Below are positions 52,702 to 60,674 of a stretch of DNA of 64,000 nucleotides, in pieces. The notes under the pieces are model-generated. The model was given only the letters and a program-made list of their open reading frames with translations, searched no databases and was not told the DNA's origin. Source of the stretch: UBA11872 sp034422315 (GTDB taxonomy: Bacteria > Chloroflexota > UBA11872); the NCBI GenBank assembly GCA_034422315.1, contig DAOUJT010000006.1:35011-99010 (forward strand), in the 5' to 3' direction. The translations under genes and the position numbers were made by a program. Position 1 is the first letter of the stretch; each line of letters begins with the position of its first letter.

Positions 52702-53684
52702 GTTGCCTCCTCGCCATTCGCGTCGTCCGGCTGCGGCGCCAGTAGTGCCTGCACAAACCGGTCGGGATCGAACGGCTCAAAGTCCATCAGCCGTTCGCCT
52801 ACGCCGACAAACTTGATCGGAATTCCAGTAGCCCGCGTGACGGCGAACGCGACGCCGCCCTTGGCGGAACTGTCCAACTTCGTCAGCACGATGCCGGTCA
52901 CGCCGGCTGTCTCCAGGAACCCCTGAGCCTGATGCAGGCCATTCTGTCCCGTGAGCGCGTCCAGCACGAGCAGCACCTCGTGCGGGGCCCCCGGCGCCTT
53001 GCGCGAGGCGACTCTACGCATCTTGGCCAGTTCGTTCATGAGATTCACGTTGGTGTGTTGCCGACCGGCTGAGTCGGCAATCACGTAGTCCGCGCCCCGC
53101 GCCTGAGCCGCGTCTAAGGCGTCGTAGATCACCGCGCCCGGGTCGCCACCGGGCTGGTGCGCGATCACGGGCACGCCGACCCGATCGCCCCAGATCTGCA
53201 ACTGGTCGATGGCGCCCGCGCGAAAGGTGTCGCCGGCCGCCAGCAAGACGTCGCTCCCGTTCCTTCGCAGCAGGTGCGCCAGTTTGGCGATTGATGTCGT
53301 TTTCCCCGCACCGTTAACCCCTACCACGAACACCACTTGGGGCGGCGAACCGCTGGCGAACTGGGCCTCGCGCCCACCTAACGCCTCGCACAGGCGGGAT
53401 GCCAGCAGCGCCCGAGCCGCCTCAGGATCGGACGTGCCATCCGCTCTGACTGTTTCGCGTAACTCGTCCAGCAACTCCATTGCCAGCATGGGACCCAGGT
53501 CGGCGGCGATCAGAACCTCTTCCAGCTCGTCCCAATCCGCCTCGGTCAACTTCGAGCGGCGTAGCCACCGCCGCACCGTGGCGAATCTACGCCGCGTCGG
53601 CTGCGCCATAGTGGTCGAGGTCTCGACGGTCTCAGCATCGGGGGCTTCCGTCTGCCGCGCCCGTCGCAGCCGCTTCAACAGCAC
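52698..53684 (-). CDS. ftsY: Signal recognition particle receptor FtsY
   Basis: The SRP-receptor GTPase that docks ribosome-SRP complexes at the membrane. In 328 residues it has an NG domain: helical N part (LTEADWDELEEVLIAADLGP), G1 GVNGAGKTTSIAKLAHLL, DTFRAGAIDQLQ, G3 DSAGRQHTN (usually DTAGR) and G4 TKLDSSAKGG. The acidic A-domain is short or absent. GTG 53684 has an excellent GGAGG site 5 bp upstream. It is coupled to the nucleotidyltransferase gene. Confidence 0.94.
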   Translation of the reverse strand: MLLKRLRRARQTEAPDAETVETSTTMAQPTRRRFATVRRWLRRSKLTEADWDELEEVLIAADLGPMLAMELLDELRETVRADGTSDPEAARALLASRLCEALGGREAQFASGSPPQVVFVVGVNGAGKTTSIAKLAHLLRRNGSDVLLAAGDTFRAGAIDQLQIWGDRVGVPVIAHQPGGDPGAVIYDALDAAQARGADYVIADSAGRQHTNVNLMNELAKMRRVASRKAPGAPHEVLLVLDALTGQNGLHQAQGFLETAGVTGIVLTKLDSSAKGGVAFAVTRATGIPIKFVGVGERLMDFEPFDPDRFVQALLAPQPDDANGEEAT

Positions 53685-53814
53685 GGCAGCCTCCGAATTC
53701 GCGATTCAGGCTGAGAGTCGCCCATCGTGCCAAGCCACACGGCGCGGCCACTTGGTCCGAAAACCACTCCGGCAACCAGGCAGCTTCAGGACCGCGTCGG
53801 TCCGGCTCGAAGCG

Positions 53815-54246
53815 TCAGGATCCGCCCAGCCCACCCCGAACGTGCTCGCTCGTGATTTCCCGGCCCGACAGGCTGAACGACTGTCCGCATCCGCAGATGG
53901 ATTGGGCTCTGGGATTGAGCACCTTGAACCCGCCGTCCATCAGCGAGTCGCTGTATTCCAGCGTCGAACCTCGTAACAACTCGGCACTCTCCGCGTCAAC
54001 TACCACCGTCACGCCGTGGGCCGGAATGCTCTGATCCCCTTCGCGTGGTCCCGGTTCGATGCCCATGGCGTAGCGAAAGTCGCCACAGCCGGAATCCACG
54101 ATCACTCGCACGCGCAGCACGGCGTCAGGCCGGTTGCGCCTGGTCCGCATGCGGTCGAATTCGGCGGCGGCCGAAGGTTGCACCACGAGGATCGGCGCGT
54201 CGGCTATTGGGAGGTCCATCAAACTCGGCGCGTCGCTTGTAGCCAC
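53815..54246 (-). CDS. HesB/IscA-type iron-sulfur assembly protein
   Basis: A 143-residue A-type carrier. The three conserved cysteines are in VDSGCGDFRYAMG and SICGCGQSFSL, with the beta-rich HesB core between (TVVVDAESAELLRGSTLEYS). A-type carriers hand [4Fe-4S] clusters to target enzymes. The N-terminal 20 residues are extra. It follows the cysteine desulfurase gene by about 125 bp. The start is GTG 54246, with AGGGA upstream. Confidence 0.88.
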   Translation of the reverse strand: MATSDAPSLMDLPIADAPILVVQPSAAAEFDRMRTRRNRPDAVLRVRVIVDSGCGDFRYAMGIEPGPREGDQSIPAHGVTVVVDAESAELLRGSTLEYSDSLMDGGFKVLNPRAQSICGCGQSFSLSGREITSEHVRGGLGGS

Positions 54247-54371
54247 GTTGGTGTCCCTTAGCTGCGGAGTGCGTCACGAGCCGTTCCGCGTCGCACCCTG
54301 AGCCTACGCAACCCGGCGGCGACTCGCCACATACTCAATTCGATTTGGAGAGTCCTACTTAGTGCGCATTC

Positions 54372-55538
54372 TTAGGCCGTCCTTGCGATTGAGCGGCGCA
54401 GGCGTGGCACCAGTTCGTGCAATACCCGGAGCGTCTGCTCAATCTCAACCTCAGTGTTCCCATGTCCGGTCGTCAGCCGCAGGCTGCCCGCGGCCAGGTC
54501 CGGCTCGATTCCCATGGCCAGCAGCACGTGCGAAGGCTCCAGCGACGCCGACGTGCAAGCCGATCCGCTGGACGCCGCGATCCCGGCCGAGTCCAGCCCC
54601 AGCAGCAGCGCTTCGCTCTCCACGCCCGCAAAGCAGACGTTCACGTTGTTTGGCAGACGTCGGTCTCGCGGTCCATTCAGGCGGCTGCCGGGGATGGCCG
54701 CGATTCCCTCGATCAGTAGGTCGCGAAGCCGCGCGTTGTACGTCGCCGAGGCGGGACGCTGGCTCTCGGCGCGTTGCAGCGCGGTGCTCAGGCCAACCGC
54801 AAAGGCCACGTTCTCGGTCCCCGCGCGGCGATACCGCTCCTGCGAACCTCCGACAATCTGCGGGCTCAGCCGCACGCCCCGCCTCACGAAGAGTGCACCT
54901 ACGCCCTTCGGCCCACAGAACTTGTGCGCCCCGATGCTCAGCAGGTCCACGCCCAGCGTCGGAATGTCGATTGGAAGTTGCCCGGGGGCCTGCACGGCGT
55001 CCGTGTGGACCAATGCCGGATGGTCGCGCAGCGCCACTGCCACGTCGGCCACCGGCTGGATGGCGCCCATTTCATTGTTGGCATACATCACGCTCACCAG
55101 AACAGTGTCGGGGCGAACGGCGCTCACGACCGCACTCGGATTGACCAGGCCCTTGGCGTCCACGGGAACCACGGTGGCCTCGAATCCGTGACGCTGCTCC
55201 AGCAACTGAACGGTGTGCAGCACCGCGTGATGTTCCACCGCGGTGGTGACCAAGTGACGCCGCCCCTCGCGAGCCGCCGCAAACGCCGTGCCGCGAATAG
55301 CCAGCGCCGCGCCCTCGCTGCCTCCGCTGGTGAACACGATCTCACCCGGATCGGCAGCCAACACTGCCGCAACCTGCGCGCGAGCCTCGTCCAGAGCGTC
55401 CCGCGCGGCCCGGCCCTCCGCGTAGAGCGAACTCGGGTTACCCGGCAAGTCCTGCAACGTGGCAACGATTGCATCGCGCACCACCGGATCCAGTGGTGTG
55501 GTCGCCGCGTGGTCCAGATAAACGCGGGAGGCCGCCAT
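54372..55538 (-). CDS. Cysteine desulfurase (NifS/IscS family)
   Basis: A PLP enzyme that takes sulfur from cysteine for Fe-S clusters and other thio-cofactors; some family members also act on selenocysteine. It has VYLDHAATTPLDPVV at the start, TSGGSEGAALAIRG, the PLP-lysine motif SIGAHKFCGPKGVG and the persulfide Cys loop SSGSACTSASLEPSHV, which identifies the NifS/IscS (group I) type. Length is 388 residues. It lies between a SufR-like regulator (30-bp gap) and the HesB gene. Confidence 0.92.
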   Translation of the reverse strand: MAASRVYLDHAATTPLDPVVRDAIVATLQDLPGNPSSLYAEGRAARDALDEARAQVAAVLAADPGEIVFTSGGSEGAALAIRGTAFAAAREGRRHLVTTAVEHHAVLHTVQLLEQRHGFEATVVPVDAKGLVNPSAVVSAVRPDTVLVSVMYANNEMGAIQPVADVAVALRDHPALVHTDAVQAPGQLPIDIPTLGVDLLSIGAHKFCGPKGVGALFVRRGVRLSPQIVGGSQERYRRAGTENVAFAVGLSTALQRAESQRPASATYNARLRDLLIEGIAAIPGSRLNGPRDRRLPNNVNVCFAGVESEALLLGLDSAGIAASSGSACTSASLEPSHVLLAMGIEPDLAAGSLRLTTGHGNTEVEIEQTLRVLHELVPRLRRSIARTA

Positions 55539-55568
55539 AAGGGTCAGAACGCGCCGCGCGCGCCGCGT

Positions 55569-56225
55569 CTAGGTGTTGGCGGGCGCGGACTGCGGCAGCG
55601 AGGAACGTTCCTGGATCGCGTATGTGCAGGCGCAGCCCTCGCGCGGCCCCACTTCCAGGGGAACGACCTCGGCCTCAACCAGCCGCTGAATCAGCCGCAA
55701 TTCCGAGTCGCAGCCCGCTCGGCAGGTTGAAGCCACATCCCAGATCGGGCAGTGGTGCGCCGACAGCACATATCCGGTGTCGGTTCGATCGACGCGCGGC
55801 ATAAAGCCGCACTCGTCCATGATGCGGCGCAGTTCTTGCACACGCGCATGAAAATCCAGGCCCGCCAGGCGCGGCGCAAATCGCTGGTACTGCTTGTCCT
55901 CATGGTGCGTCAGGATCTGCTTCAAGAGGTCGTGCCCGCCGAAGGCCAGCACGCCCTCCACGAAGTCTTTGGCAAACTCCCCGTAGCCCTGCGGGAATCT
56001 CGCGTGTCCGGCGCTGGTCAGTTCAAACTGGTGGCGCGGGCGCCCGGGCCCCCCACGCACCACCTGCACGCGCACGAGTCGCTCAGCCACCAGCCTGTCA
56101 AGATGCGGTCGGACGGCCGACAGGCTGCTGCCGATAGTCTCGGCTATTGCCCGACACTGAAGCGCCCCTTGCATCTTGAGGGCGTGCAGGATTTGGTCGC
56201 GGGGATTCGCGGGTTGCTCGGACAT
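55569..56225 (-). CDS. SufR-like Fe-S-sensing transcriptional regulator
   Basis: A 218-residue winged-helix regulator. The N-terminal DNA-binding domain includes ALQCRAIAETIGSSLSAVRP and HLDRLVAERLVRVQVVRGGPGRPRHQFELT. The C-terminal part has the cysteine set expected to bind a cluster: HHCPIWDVASTCRAGCDSEL and EGCACTYAI. SufR-type proteins repress Fe-S assembly genes when their cluster is intact. It is first in a leftward unit with a cysteine desulfurase, supporting that role. The 196-bp spacer to the divergent sigma factor gene would hold its operator. Confidence 0.85.
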   Translation of the reverse strand: MSEQPANPRDQILHALKMQGALQCRAIAETIGSSLSAVRPHLDRLVAERLVRVQVVRGGPGRPRHQFELTSAGHARFPQGYGEFAKDFVEGVLAFGGHDLLKQILTHHEDKQYQRFAPRLAGLDFHARVQELRRIMDECGFMPRVDRTDTGYVLSAHHCPIWDVASTCRAGCDSELRLIQRLVEAEVVPLEVGPREGCACTYAIQERSSLPQSAPANT

Positions 56226-56421
56226 GCGCCGCCAGCGCCGGGTCGTTGATCGAACCTACCACCGCCGGATGGCACCTACCAACTGGTTTCAGGTGAGCGC
56301 CAGTCGATCCAACAGGGTTTAAACGGTTTACGCGGAAATATCTGGAAAAACATGTATACTCAGCACGTCGGATGACAGGCGACCACCCCTGATCGCCACC
56401 ACGCTCGCCGACGAGGCATGA
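56226..56421. other. Divergent spacer between SufR-like and sigma-factor genes
   Basis: The AT-rich core has the palindrome GTTTAAAC (near 56318-56325), a repeated GGTTTA and TATACT (56355-56360), a possible -10 for the sigma-factor gene. No -35-like hexamer occurs 16-18 bp upstream, so the promoter assignment is weak. Confidence 0.4.
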
Positions 56422-57411
56422 ATGCACGCGACAGATGTGGCCCACGAACCATCGCCCGCCCTGGGCCACTGGGCGAACGATCTGGCGTCTGTTGATCGCC
56501 GCCAGGACGCAACGACGACGGAGACAGAGGCGCCGACCACGACGCGCGCCACCGGCGACGAGTCCATCGAAGACACGATGCGGCTCTATCTCAACGAGAT
56601 AAACCGAGTCCCGTTGCTCACGGCGGCCCAGGAAATCGACTTGGCCAAGCGTGTGGAAGCTGGTGACGCCGCTGCCCGCCAGCACCTGGTGGACGCCAAC
56701 CTGCGGCTGGTCGTCAACGTTGCCAAGCGCTACGCCGCCGGCGGGTTGCCGCTGCTTGACCTGATCCAGGAAGGCAACCTCGGGTTGATGCAGGCCGTGG
56801 AACGCTTCGACTGGCGTCGCGGCTTCAAGTTCAGCACATACGCCACCTGGTGGATTCGCCAGGCCATCACGCGCTCGCTCTCCAACGACTCACGTACCGT
56901 GCGTCTGCCCGTCCACGTCGTGGAAGCGCTGCGCAAGATTCGCAAGGTCACGCCCGAACTGGCCTCTGAGATGGAACGCGAGCCGACCCCGGCCGAGTTG
57001 GGCGAAGTCCTGGGCATGGCGCCGGAGCGCGTCGTTGAGATCGTCCGCGCCAGCCGCGCGCCCATGTCGCTGGAACAGCCCGTCGGCGAAGACGGCGACG
57101 AGTCGCTGGCGGACTTTGTGGAAGATCCCGATCCCGACACGGCCGACCGTGCCCTGCTGGCAGGAACCCTGCGTGAAGACCTGCACCGCGCCCTGGCCAT
57201 CCTTCCGGATCGCCAGCAGACCATCCTGGTGCGCCGCTTTGGTCTGGACGGTCAGGAACCCTGGACCCTGGACCAGATTGGCGCGCATTTCGGCGTGACC
57301 CGCGAGCGCATCCGGCAGTTGCAGGTTGAGGCCCTGCGTAAGCTCAAGCGCTCCAGCGTCTCCCGCGATCTGCGTGACTACCTGAGCGTGCCGGGGGTTG
57401 GCCTCAACTAG
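56422..57411 (+). CDS. RNA polymerase sigma-70 factor (RpoD/SigA type)
   Basis: A 329-residue sigma factor: region 1.2 ESIEDTMRLYLNEINRVPLL; region 2 with NLRLVVNVAKRYAAGGLPLL, LIQEGNLGLMQAVERFDWRR and KFSTYATWWIRQAITR; region 3 (LPVHVVEALRKIRKV); and region 4.2 TLDQIGAHFGVTRERIRQLQ. Region 1.1 is replaced by a Thr/Ala/Glu-rich tail. It may be the primary sigma factor or a group 2 paralogue; the length and intact region 1.2-4.2 fit either. Convergent with nadA. Confidence 0.92.
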   Translation: MHATDVAHEPSPALGHWANDLASVDRRQDATTTETEAPTTTRATGDESIEDTMRLYLNEINRVPLLTAAQEIDLAKRVEAGDAAARQHLVDANLRLVVNVAKRYAAGGLPLLDLIQEGNLGLMQAVERFDWRRGFKFSTYATWWIRQAITRSLSNDSRTVRLPVHVVEALRKIRKVTPELASEMEREPTPAELGEVLGMAPERVVEIVRASRAPMSLEQPVGEDGDESLADFVEDPDPDTADRALLAGTLREDLHRALAILPDRQQTILVRRFGLDGQEPWTLDQIGAHFGVTRERIRQLQVEALRKLKRSSVSRDLRDYLSVPGVGLN

Positions 57412-57435
57412 CCAAACCGGATCGGAGCGTCCGAG

Positions 57436-58503
57436 CTAGCCGATCTCCAGCATTCGGTCTATCGATCGCCGCGCGCGCACGCGGATGTCCTCGGGCACCT
57501 CAATCTGCTCGCGGTTCTCCCGCAGCGATGCCAGCACGTGCTCCAGGGTGATCTCATTCATGTGCGGGCAGCGCACCGAACAGAGACGCAGCATGTCCTT
57601 GTCCGGCGCCTCGGCGGCGATGTTGTCGCCCATGCTGCACTCGGTCAGCAGTAGATAGCGCGGCGCCTCAACCTCGCGGACGTAGCGGGTCATGGCGGCC
57701 GTAGAGCCTGAATAGTCCGACGCGTCCACAACCTCGGGGCTGCACTCCGGATGAGCCAGCACCACCACGTCGGGGAACTGCGCGCGTACCGCCTGGACGT
57801 CCTCCACCGTGAACTTCTCATGCACCTCGCAGCGGCCGGTCCAGCCCACGATGTCGTAGCGCACGCCGTTGCCGGCGGCCTCGGCGCGCGCGTCCGCCGA
57901 TACTGGCGCGGCGCTGGGCAACACAATGGTCTTGCCGGTGTCCCGCGCCACGTTCTTCGCCAGGTACTCGTCCGGCAGGAAAATCACTGTGTCGGAGTCC
58001 AGCGACTCCACGACTTTGGCCGCGTTGCTTGACGTGCAGCACACGTCCACCTCGGCCTTCACGTCCGCGTACGTGTTGATGTAGGCCACGATCGGCGCGT
58101 CGGGGTAGCGGGCTCGCAACCCGCGCACGTCCTCGGCGGTGATGGACTCGGCCAGTGAGCAGCCAGCCCGCAGCGCCGGCAGCAGCACGGTGCGTTCGGG
58201 ATTCAAGATCTTGGCCGTCTCGGCCATGAAGCGAACCCCGCAGAAAACGATCGGGTCGGCCTCGGTCGTGGCCGCCACACGGCTCAGCTCCAGGGAATCG
58301 CCCGTGTAGTCGCAGACGGAGTGGAAGAGCGCCGGCTCCATGTAGTTGTGACCCAGGATCACGGCGCCGCGCTCGGCCTTCAGCCGGTTGATGCGGTAGG
58401 CCAGTTCCGCCTTCAAGTCCATTTCGAACTCGGGCACGATGCCGTGCAGCTTGGCGCGCAGCGCGGCCCGCGTGGATTCCAGGGTCGCCGTATCAAGGGT
58501 CAT
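57436..58503 (-). CDS. nadA: Quinolinate synthase A
   Basis: NadA is a [4Fe-4S] enzyme that condenses iminoaspartate with dihydroxyacetone phosphate to quinolinate. Signature regions are VILGHNYMEPALFHS, PALRAGCSLAESI (first ligand Cys), GWTGRCEVHEKF (second) and RLCSVRCPHMNEITLE (third), with HPECSPEV. Length is 355 residues from ATG 58503; the frame opens at 58539. NadB and NadC are not nearby. The structured DNA element at 58710-58798 lies about 200 bp upstream. Confidence 0.94.
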   Translation of the reverse strand: MTLDTATLESTRAALRAKLHGIVPEFEMDLKAELAYRINRLKAERGAVILGHNYMEPALFHSVCDYTGDSLELSRVAATTEADPIVFCGVRFMAETAKILNPERTVLLPALRAGCSLAESITAEDVRGLRARYPDAPIVAYINTYADVKAEVDVCCTSSNAAKVVESLDSDTVIFLPDEYLAKNVARDTGKTIVLPSAAPVSADARAEAAGNGVRYDIVGWTGRCEVHEKFTVEDVQAVRAQFPDVVVLAHPECSPEVVDASDYSGSTAAMTRYVREVEAPRYLLLTECSMGDNIAAEAPDKDMLRLCSVRCPHMNEITLEHVLASLRENREQIEVPEDIRVRARRSIDRMLEIG

Positions 58504-58709
58504 GACAACAATTGCCGGCGCGTCGGGACGACCGTCCACGCAATCCTGCGGGGGGTAAGCGAGCCTACGGCCCGAGCCGTGGGAATGGTCAAGAGCGCCA
58601 GCCTGACCAGATTAGGTGTCCAAGATTCTCGCACATGGCGCCCGCCCGTGGGCAAACGGGTGGTGGGTCAAGTTGATCAGACTTCGGTCCCTGAAGCGAT
58701 CCGTCGTCT

Positions 58710-58798
58710 TTCCGCCTCTCGCCAGGAGAGCAACGGCGGGCGTTGAAGACTGATCGGCGGGGGTGCCGATCATCGCTTCTGCGAGGGGAGAGGCGGAA
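58710..58798. ncRNA. Candidate structured RNA (multi-hairpin element)
   Basis: TTCCGCCTCTC (58710-58720) and GAGAGGCGGAA (58788-58798) form a perfect 11-bp closing stem around three hairpins: CAACG/CGTTG (58731-58745), TGATCGGC/GCCGATCA (58751-58772) and TCGC/GCGA (58773-58784). CTCTC at 58716-58720 can instead pair with GAGAG at 58726-58730, a possible switch. The element lies in the 496-bp non-coding spacer (58504-58999) between divergent nadA and the SH3b gene; the transcribed strand is unknown. I match no known RNA family. I see nothing else in the spacer. Confidence 0.4.
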
Positions 58799-58999
58799 CC
58801 TAGCCCGAGCCCGCGGTGGGATTCAGGCGTCTTCGGGTCGAGACTTCAGGCGCCAACTCGGTCCCCGGTACCGCTCGCCCGGTCGGAGGAGGCTTCACTG
58901 CTCATAGCTCAAAAGGACCCATGACCGTCTCCGGAATCCGACCGTGACGCCCGCCGTGCGATACCGTGACCGGACAACGTTGCAGCCGCGGGACGAGCC

Positions 59000-59491
59000 G
59001 TGAGTTTCTGGGACCGCTGGGCTCGCGAAAGTCATCTGGCCCTGGCCATTGGCCTGCTGGGGACGCTGGCGGTGCCGGTGGTGGGCATCGTGATCCTGCG
59101 CTTCCTGCTGTCCGGACCCGAGGTGGAGGCGGTGGCCAGCCAGCGGCCGGCGCCGCCGCGGCCGGCGGCTGAAGTCGGCGTGGCAAACCCTGGACCCGTG
59201 CCCACCGTGCTGGCGCCCGCTCCAGCCCAGACACCGGCGCCCGACGCCCCCGCGGCAACGCCCACCCCGGCGCCAACCCCCACCCCCACGCCGTCGCGGA
59301 CCGGCGAGGTGAACGCCACCGACGGCCTGAACGTGCGCACCGAACCCACCACCCAGGGCCGCGTGCTGCGCATTCTGCCCTTCCAGGCCCGGGTGGATCT
59401 GACCGGCCGGTCGCGCCAGTCGGAGGGGCTGACGTGGGTGGAACTGGAAGCGGGCGGCTGGGTGCAGGAGCGGTACCTGGACCGGCGGTGA
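59000..59491 (+). CDS. Membrane-anchored bacterial SH3 (SH3b) domain protein
   Basis: A 163-residue protein. An N-terminal hydrophobic helix (LALAIGLLGTLAVPVVGIVI) is followed by an Ala/Pro-rich exported linker with repeated PTP units (about 55-100), then an SH3b domain: NATDGLNVRTEPTTQGRVLR ... WVELEAGGWVQERYL. SH3b domains bind cell-wall or other surface ligands. It probably acts outside the membrane with its domain on a flexible stalk. The start is GTG 59000. It converges on the DUF1445 gene. Confidence 0.8.
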   Translation: MSFWDRWARESHLALAIGLLGTLAVPVVGIVILRFLLSGPEVEAVASQRPAPPRPAAEVGVANPGPVPTVLAPAPAQTPAPDAPAATPTPAPTPTPTPSRTGEVNATDGLNVRTEPTTQGRVLRILPFQARVDLTGRSRQSEGLTWVELEAGGWVQERYLDRR

Positions 59492-59545
59492 GGGCCGCTG
59501 AGGGCACTGGCTGGAGCGGGCGAAATCGGGGGTCTCGCGCGCAAT

Positions 59546-59569
59546 AAGAGTTTTTTCCAAAAAACTCTT
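59546..59569. terminator. A/T-rich inverted repeat, likely bidirectional terminator
   Basis: AAGAGTTTTTT and AAAAAACTCTT form a perfect 11-bp stem with a CC loop. T-runs occur on both strands, and the site lies 55 bp past the SH3b stop, on the way to the convergent DUF1445 gene. Confidence 0.5.
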
Positions 59570-59753
59570 GAGGTGATTTCGGGCGCATTTCTGGCGGGTT
59601 TGGGGCGTGGTGGGAGCGTGGGTTGAGCGGCGCGGTGGGGGCGGAGTGGGTCGAAGGGGCGGCGGCAGGCAGCGGGGGAAGCAGGTTGAGAATCAACCGC
59701 AGGAGGCGAGCGACAAGTACCAGCAGCGAGGCGTCAGGCATGTTCGGAGTGGG

Positions 59754-59782
59754 TTGCGAGGCTTACCCGGATAGTGTACACT
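59754..59782 (+). promoter_or_regulatory. Possible promoter reading into the antisense of the DUF1445 gene
   Basis: TTGCGA (59754-59759), 17 bp, TACACT (59777-59782); the -35 is identical to that of the marR promoter. The -10 lies in the palindrome AGTGTACACT (59773-59782). No sense gene follows on this strand, so any transcript would be antisense to the gene at 59856-60674. Confidence 0.3.
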
Positions 59783-59855
59783 CTCTGCGGACGAGCAGCA
59801 AGGTTGGCGTCAACCAACGGAAGGGAGGAAGACGGGCCGGTGTGAGCCGCGGGCC

Positions 59856-60674
59856 CTAGGAAGAGACGATGGCCGCGTCTGGCCGCTCCAGTTCGGAGTC
59901 GAGGCGGTCGGTGACGAACATGTGGCCGGGGGCGTGGGTGATCATGAGGGTGGGGCGGCTGGCCTGGGCGACGGCCTGGGGGGTGACGCCGCAGCCCCAG
60001 AAGACGGGGACTTCGCCGGGGCGGATGTCCACGGGTTCGCCCCAGTCGGGCCGGTTGATGTCGCGGATGCCGATGGTGAGGGGATCGCCGGCGTGGACGG
60101 GGGCGCCGTGGACGCTGGGGTAGCGGGCGGTGATCTCGCAGACCTCGGGCACACGGTCGGCCTGCACGGGGCGCATGCTGACGACCATGGGTCCGGCGAA
60201 TTCGCCGGCGGGACGGCAGGCCATGGTGGTTCGGTACATGGGGACGTTGACGTCCTGGGTCTGGTGACGGAGCTCAAAGCCCGCGCGGGCCATGGCGCCC
60301 TCGAAGGTGAAGCTGCAGCCCAGCAGGAACCCGACCATGTCGTCCTGGACCTGGTCCAGCACGTCGGTGGGTTCGCCGGGGTCCTGGACGCCCTCGCGGT
60401 AGACGCGGTACCGGGGGGCGTCGGTGCGCAGGTCGGCGCCCGGAGCGAATCGGGTGGGTTCGAAGTCGCCGGGTTCCGTGCGTTCGAGCAGCGGACAGGG
60501 GATGGGGTTGGCATCGCAGAAGGCCTGGAAGTCGTCGGCGGCGGCGGCCGGCAGCATGACCAGGTTGGCCTGCACGTAGCCGTCGGCCATGCCGTGGGTG
60601 GGTCGGTTCCACTCGCCCGAGCGGCAGGCGGCGCGTACCTGGGCGCCGGAGGCTTGGTTCCAAGGTTGGCTCAT
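59856..60674 (-). CDS. DUF1445 putative hydro-lyase (YcsI family; N-terminal half of D-glutamate cyclase)
   Basis: A 272-residue protein: VRAACRSGEWNRPTHGMADG and YVQANLVMLP near the start, CNANPIPCPLLE-type loop (FCDANPIPCPLLERTEPG), MVGFLLGCSFTFEGAM, NVPMYRTTMACRPAG and VFWGCGVTPQAVAQ. These mark the DUF1445/YcsI family. The family is fused to a DUF4392 domain in animal D-glutamate cyclase (DGLUCY); here the two are adjacent genes overlapping by 4 bp. A role in D-glutamate/5-oxoproline or related lactam metabolism is inferred. Confidence 0.87.
   Translation of the reverse strand: MSQPWNQASGAQVRAACRSGEWNRPTHGMADGYVQANLVMLPAAAADDFQAFCDANPIPCPLLERTEPGDFEPTRFAPGADLRTDAPRYRVYREGVQDPGEPTDVLDQVQDDMVGFLLGCSFTFEGAMARAGFELRHQTQDVNVPMYRTTMACRPAGEFAGPMVVSMRPVQADRVPEVCEITARYPSVHGAPVHAGDPLTIGIRDINRPDWGEPVDIRPGEVPVFWGCGVTPQAVAQASRPTLMITHAPGHMFVTDRLDSELERPDAAIVSS

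Larger units (their letters stand above)
59492..59855. other. Convergent intergenic region
   Basis: A 364-bp spacer. It holds an A/T-rich hairpin (59546-59569) and a promoter-like pair with a palindromic -10 region (59754-59782), both listed separately. An open frame at 59623-59859 is Arg/Ser/Gly-rich without recognisable features, so I do not call it a gene. Confidence 0.45.

Noticed and set aside
58710..58798. tRNA or tRNA-Sec (cloverleaf-like fold)
   Set aside because: There is no TTCGA-type T-loop, anticodon arm or CCA end, and the closing stem is 11 bp; it does not fit a tRNA.
58504..58999. NAD-sensing riboswitch upstream of nadA
   Set aside because: I cannot match the conserved bases of the known nadA-motif RNA, and the element is about 200 bp from the gene; kept only as an unclassified structure.
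59623..59859. Open frame of 78 codons in the SH3b-DUF1445 spacer
   Set aside because: Arg/Ser/Gly-rich composition without a ribosome site or any recognisable motif; it looks like a GC-rich chance frame.
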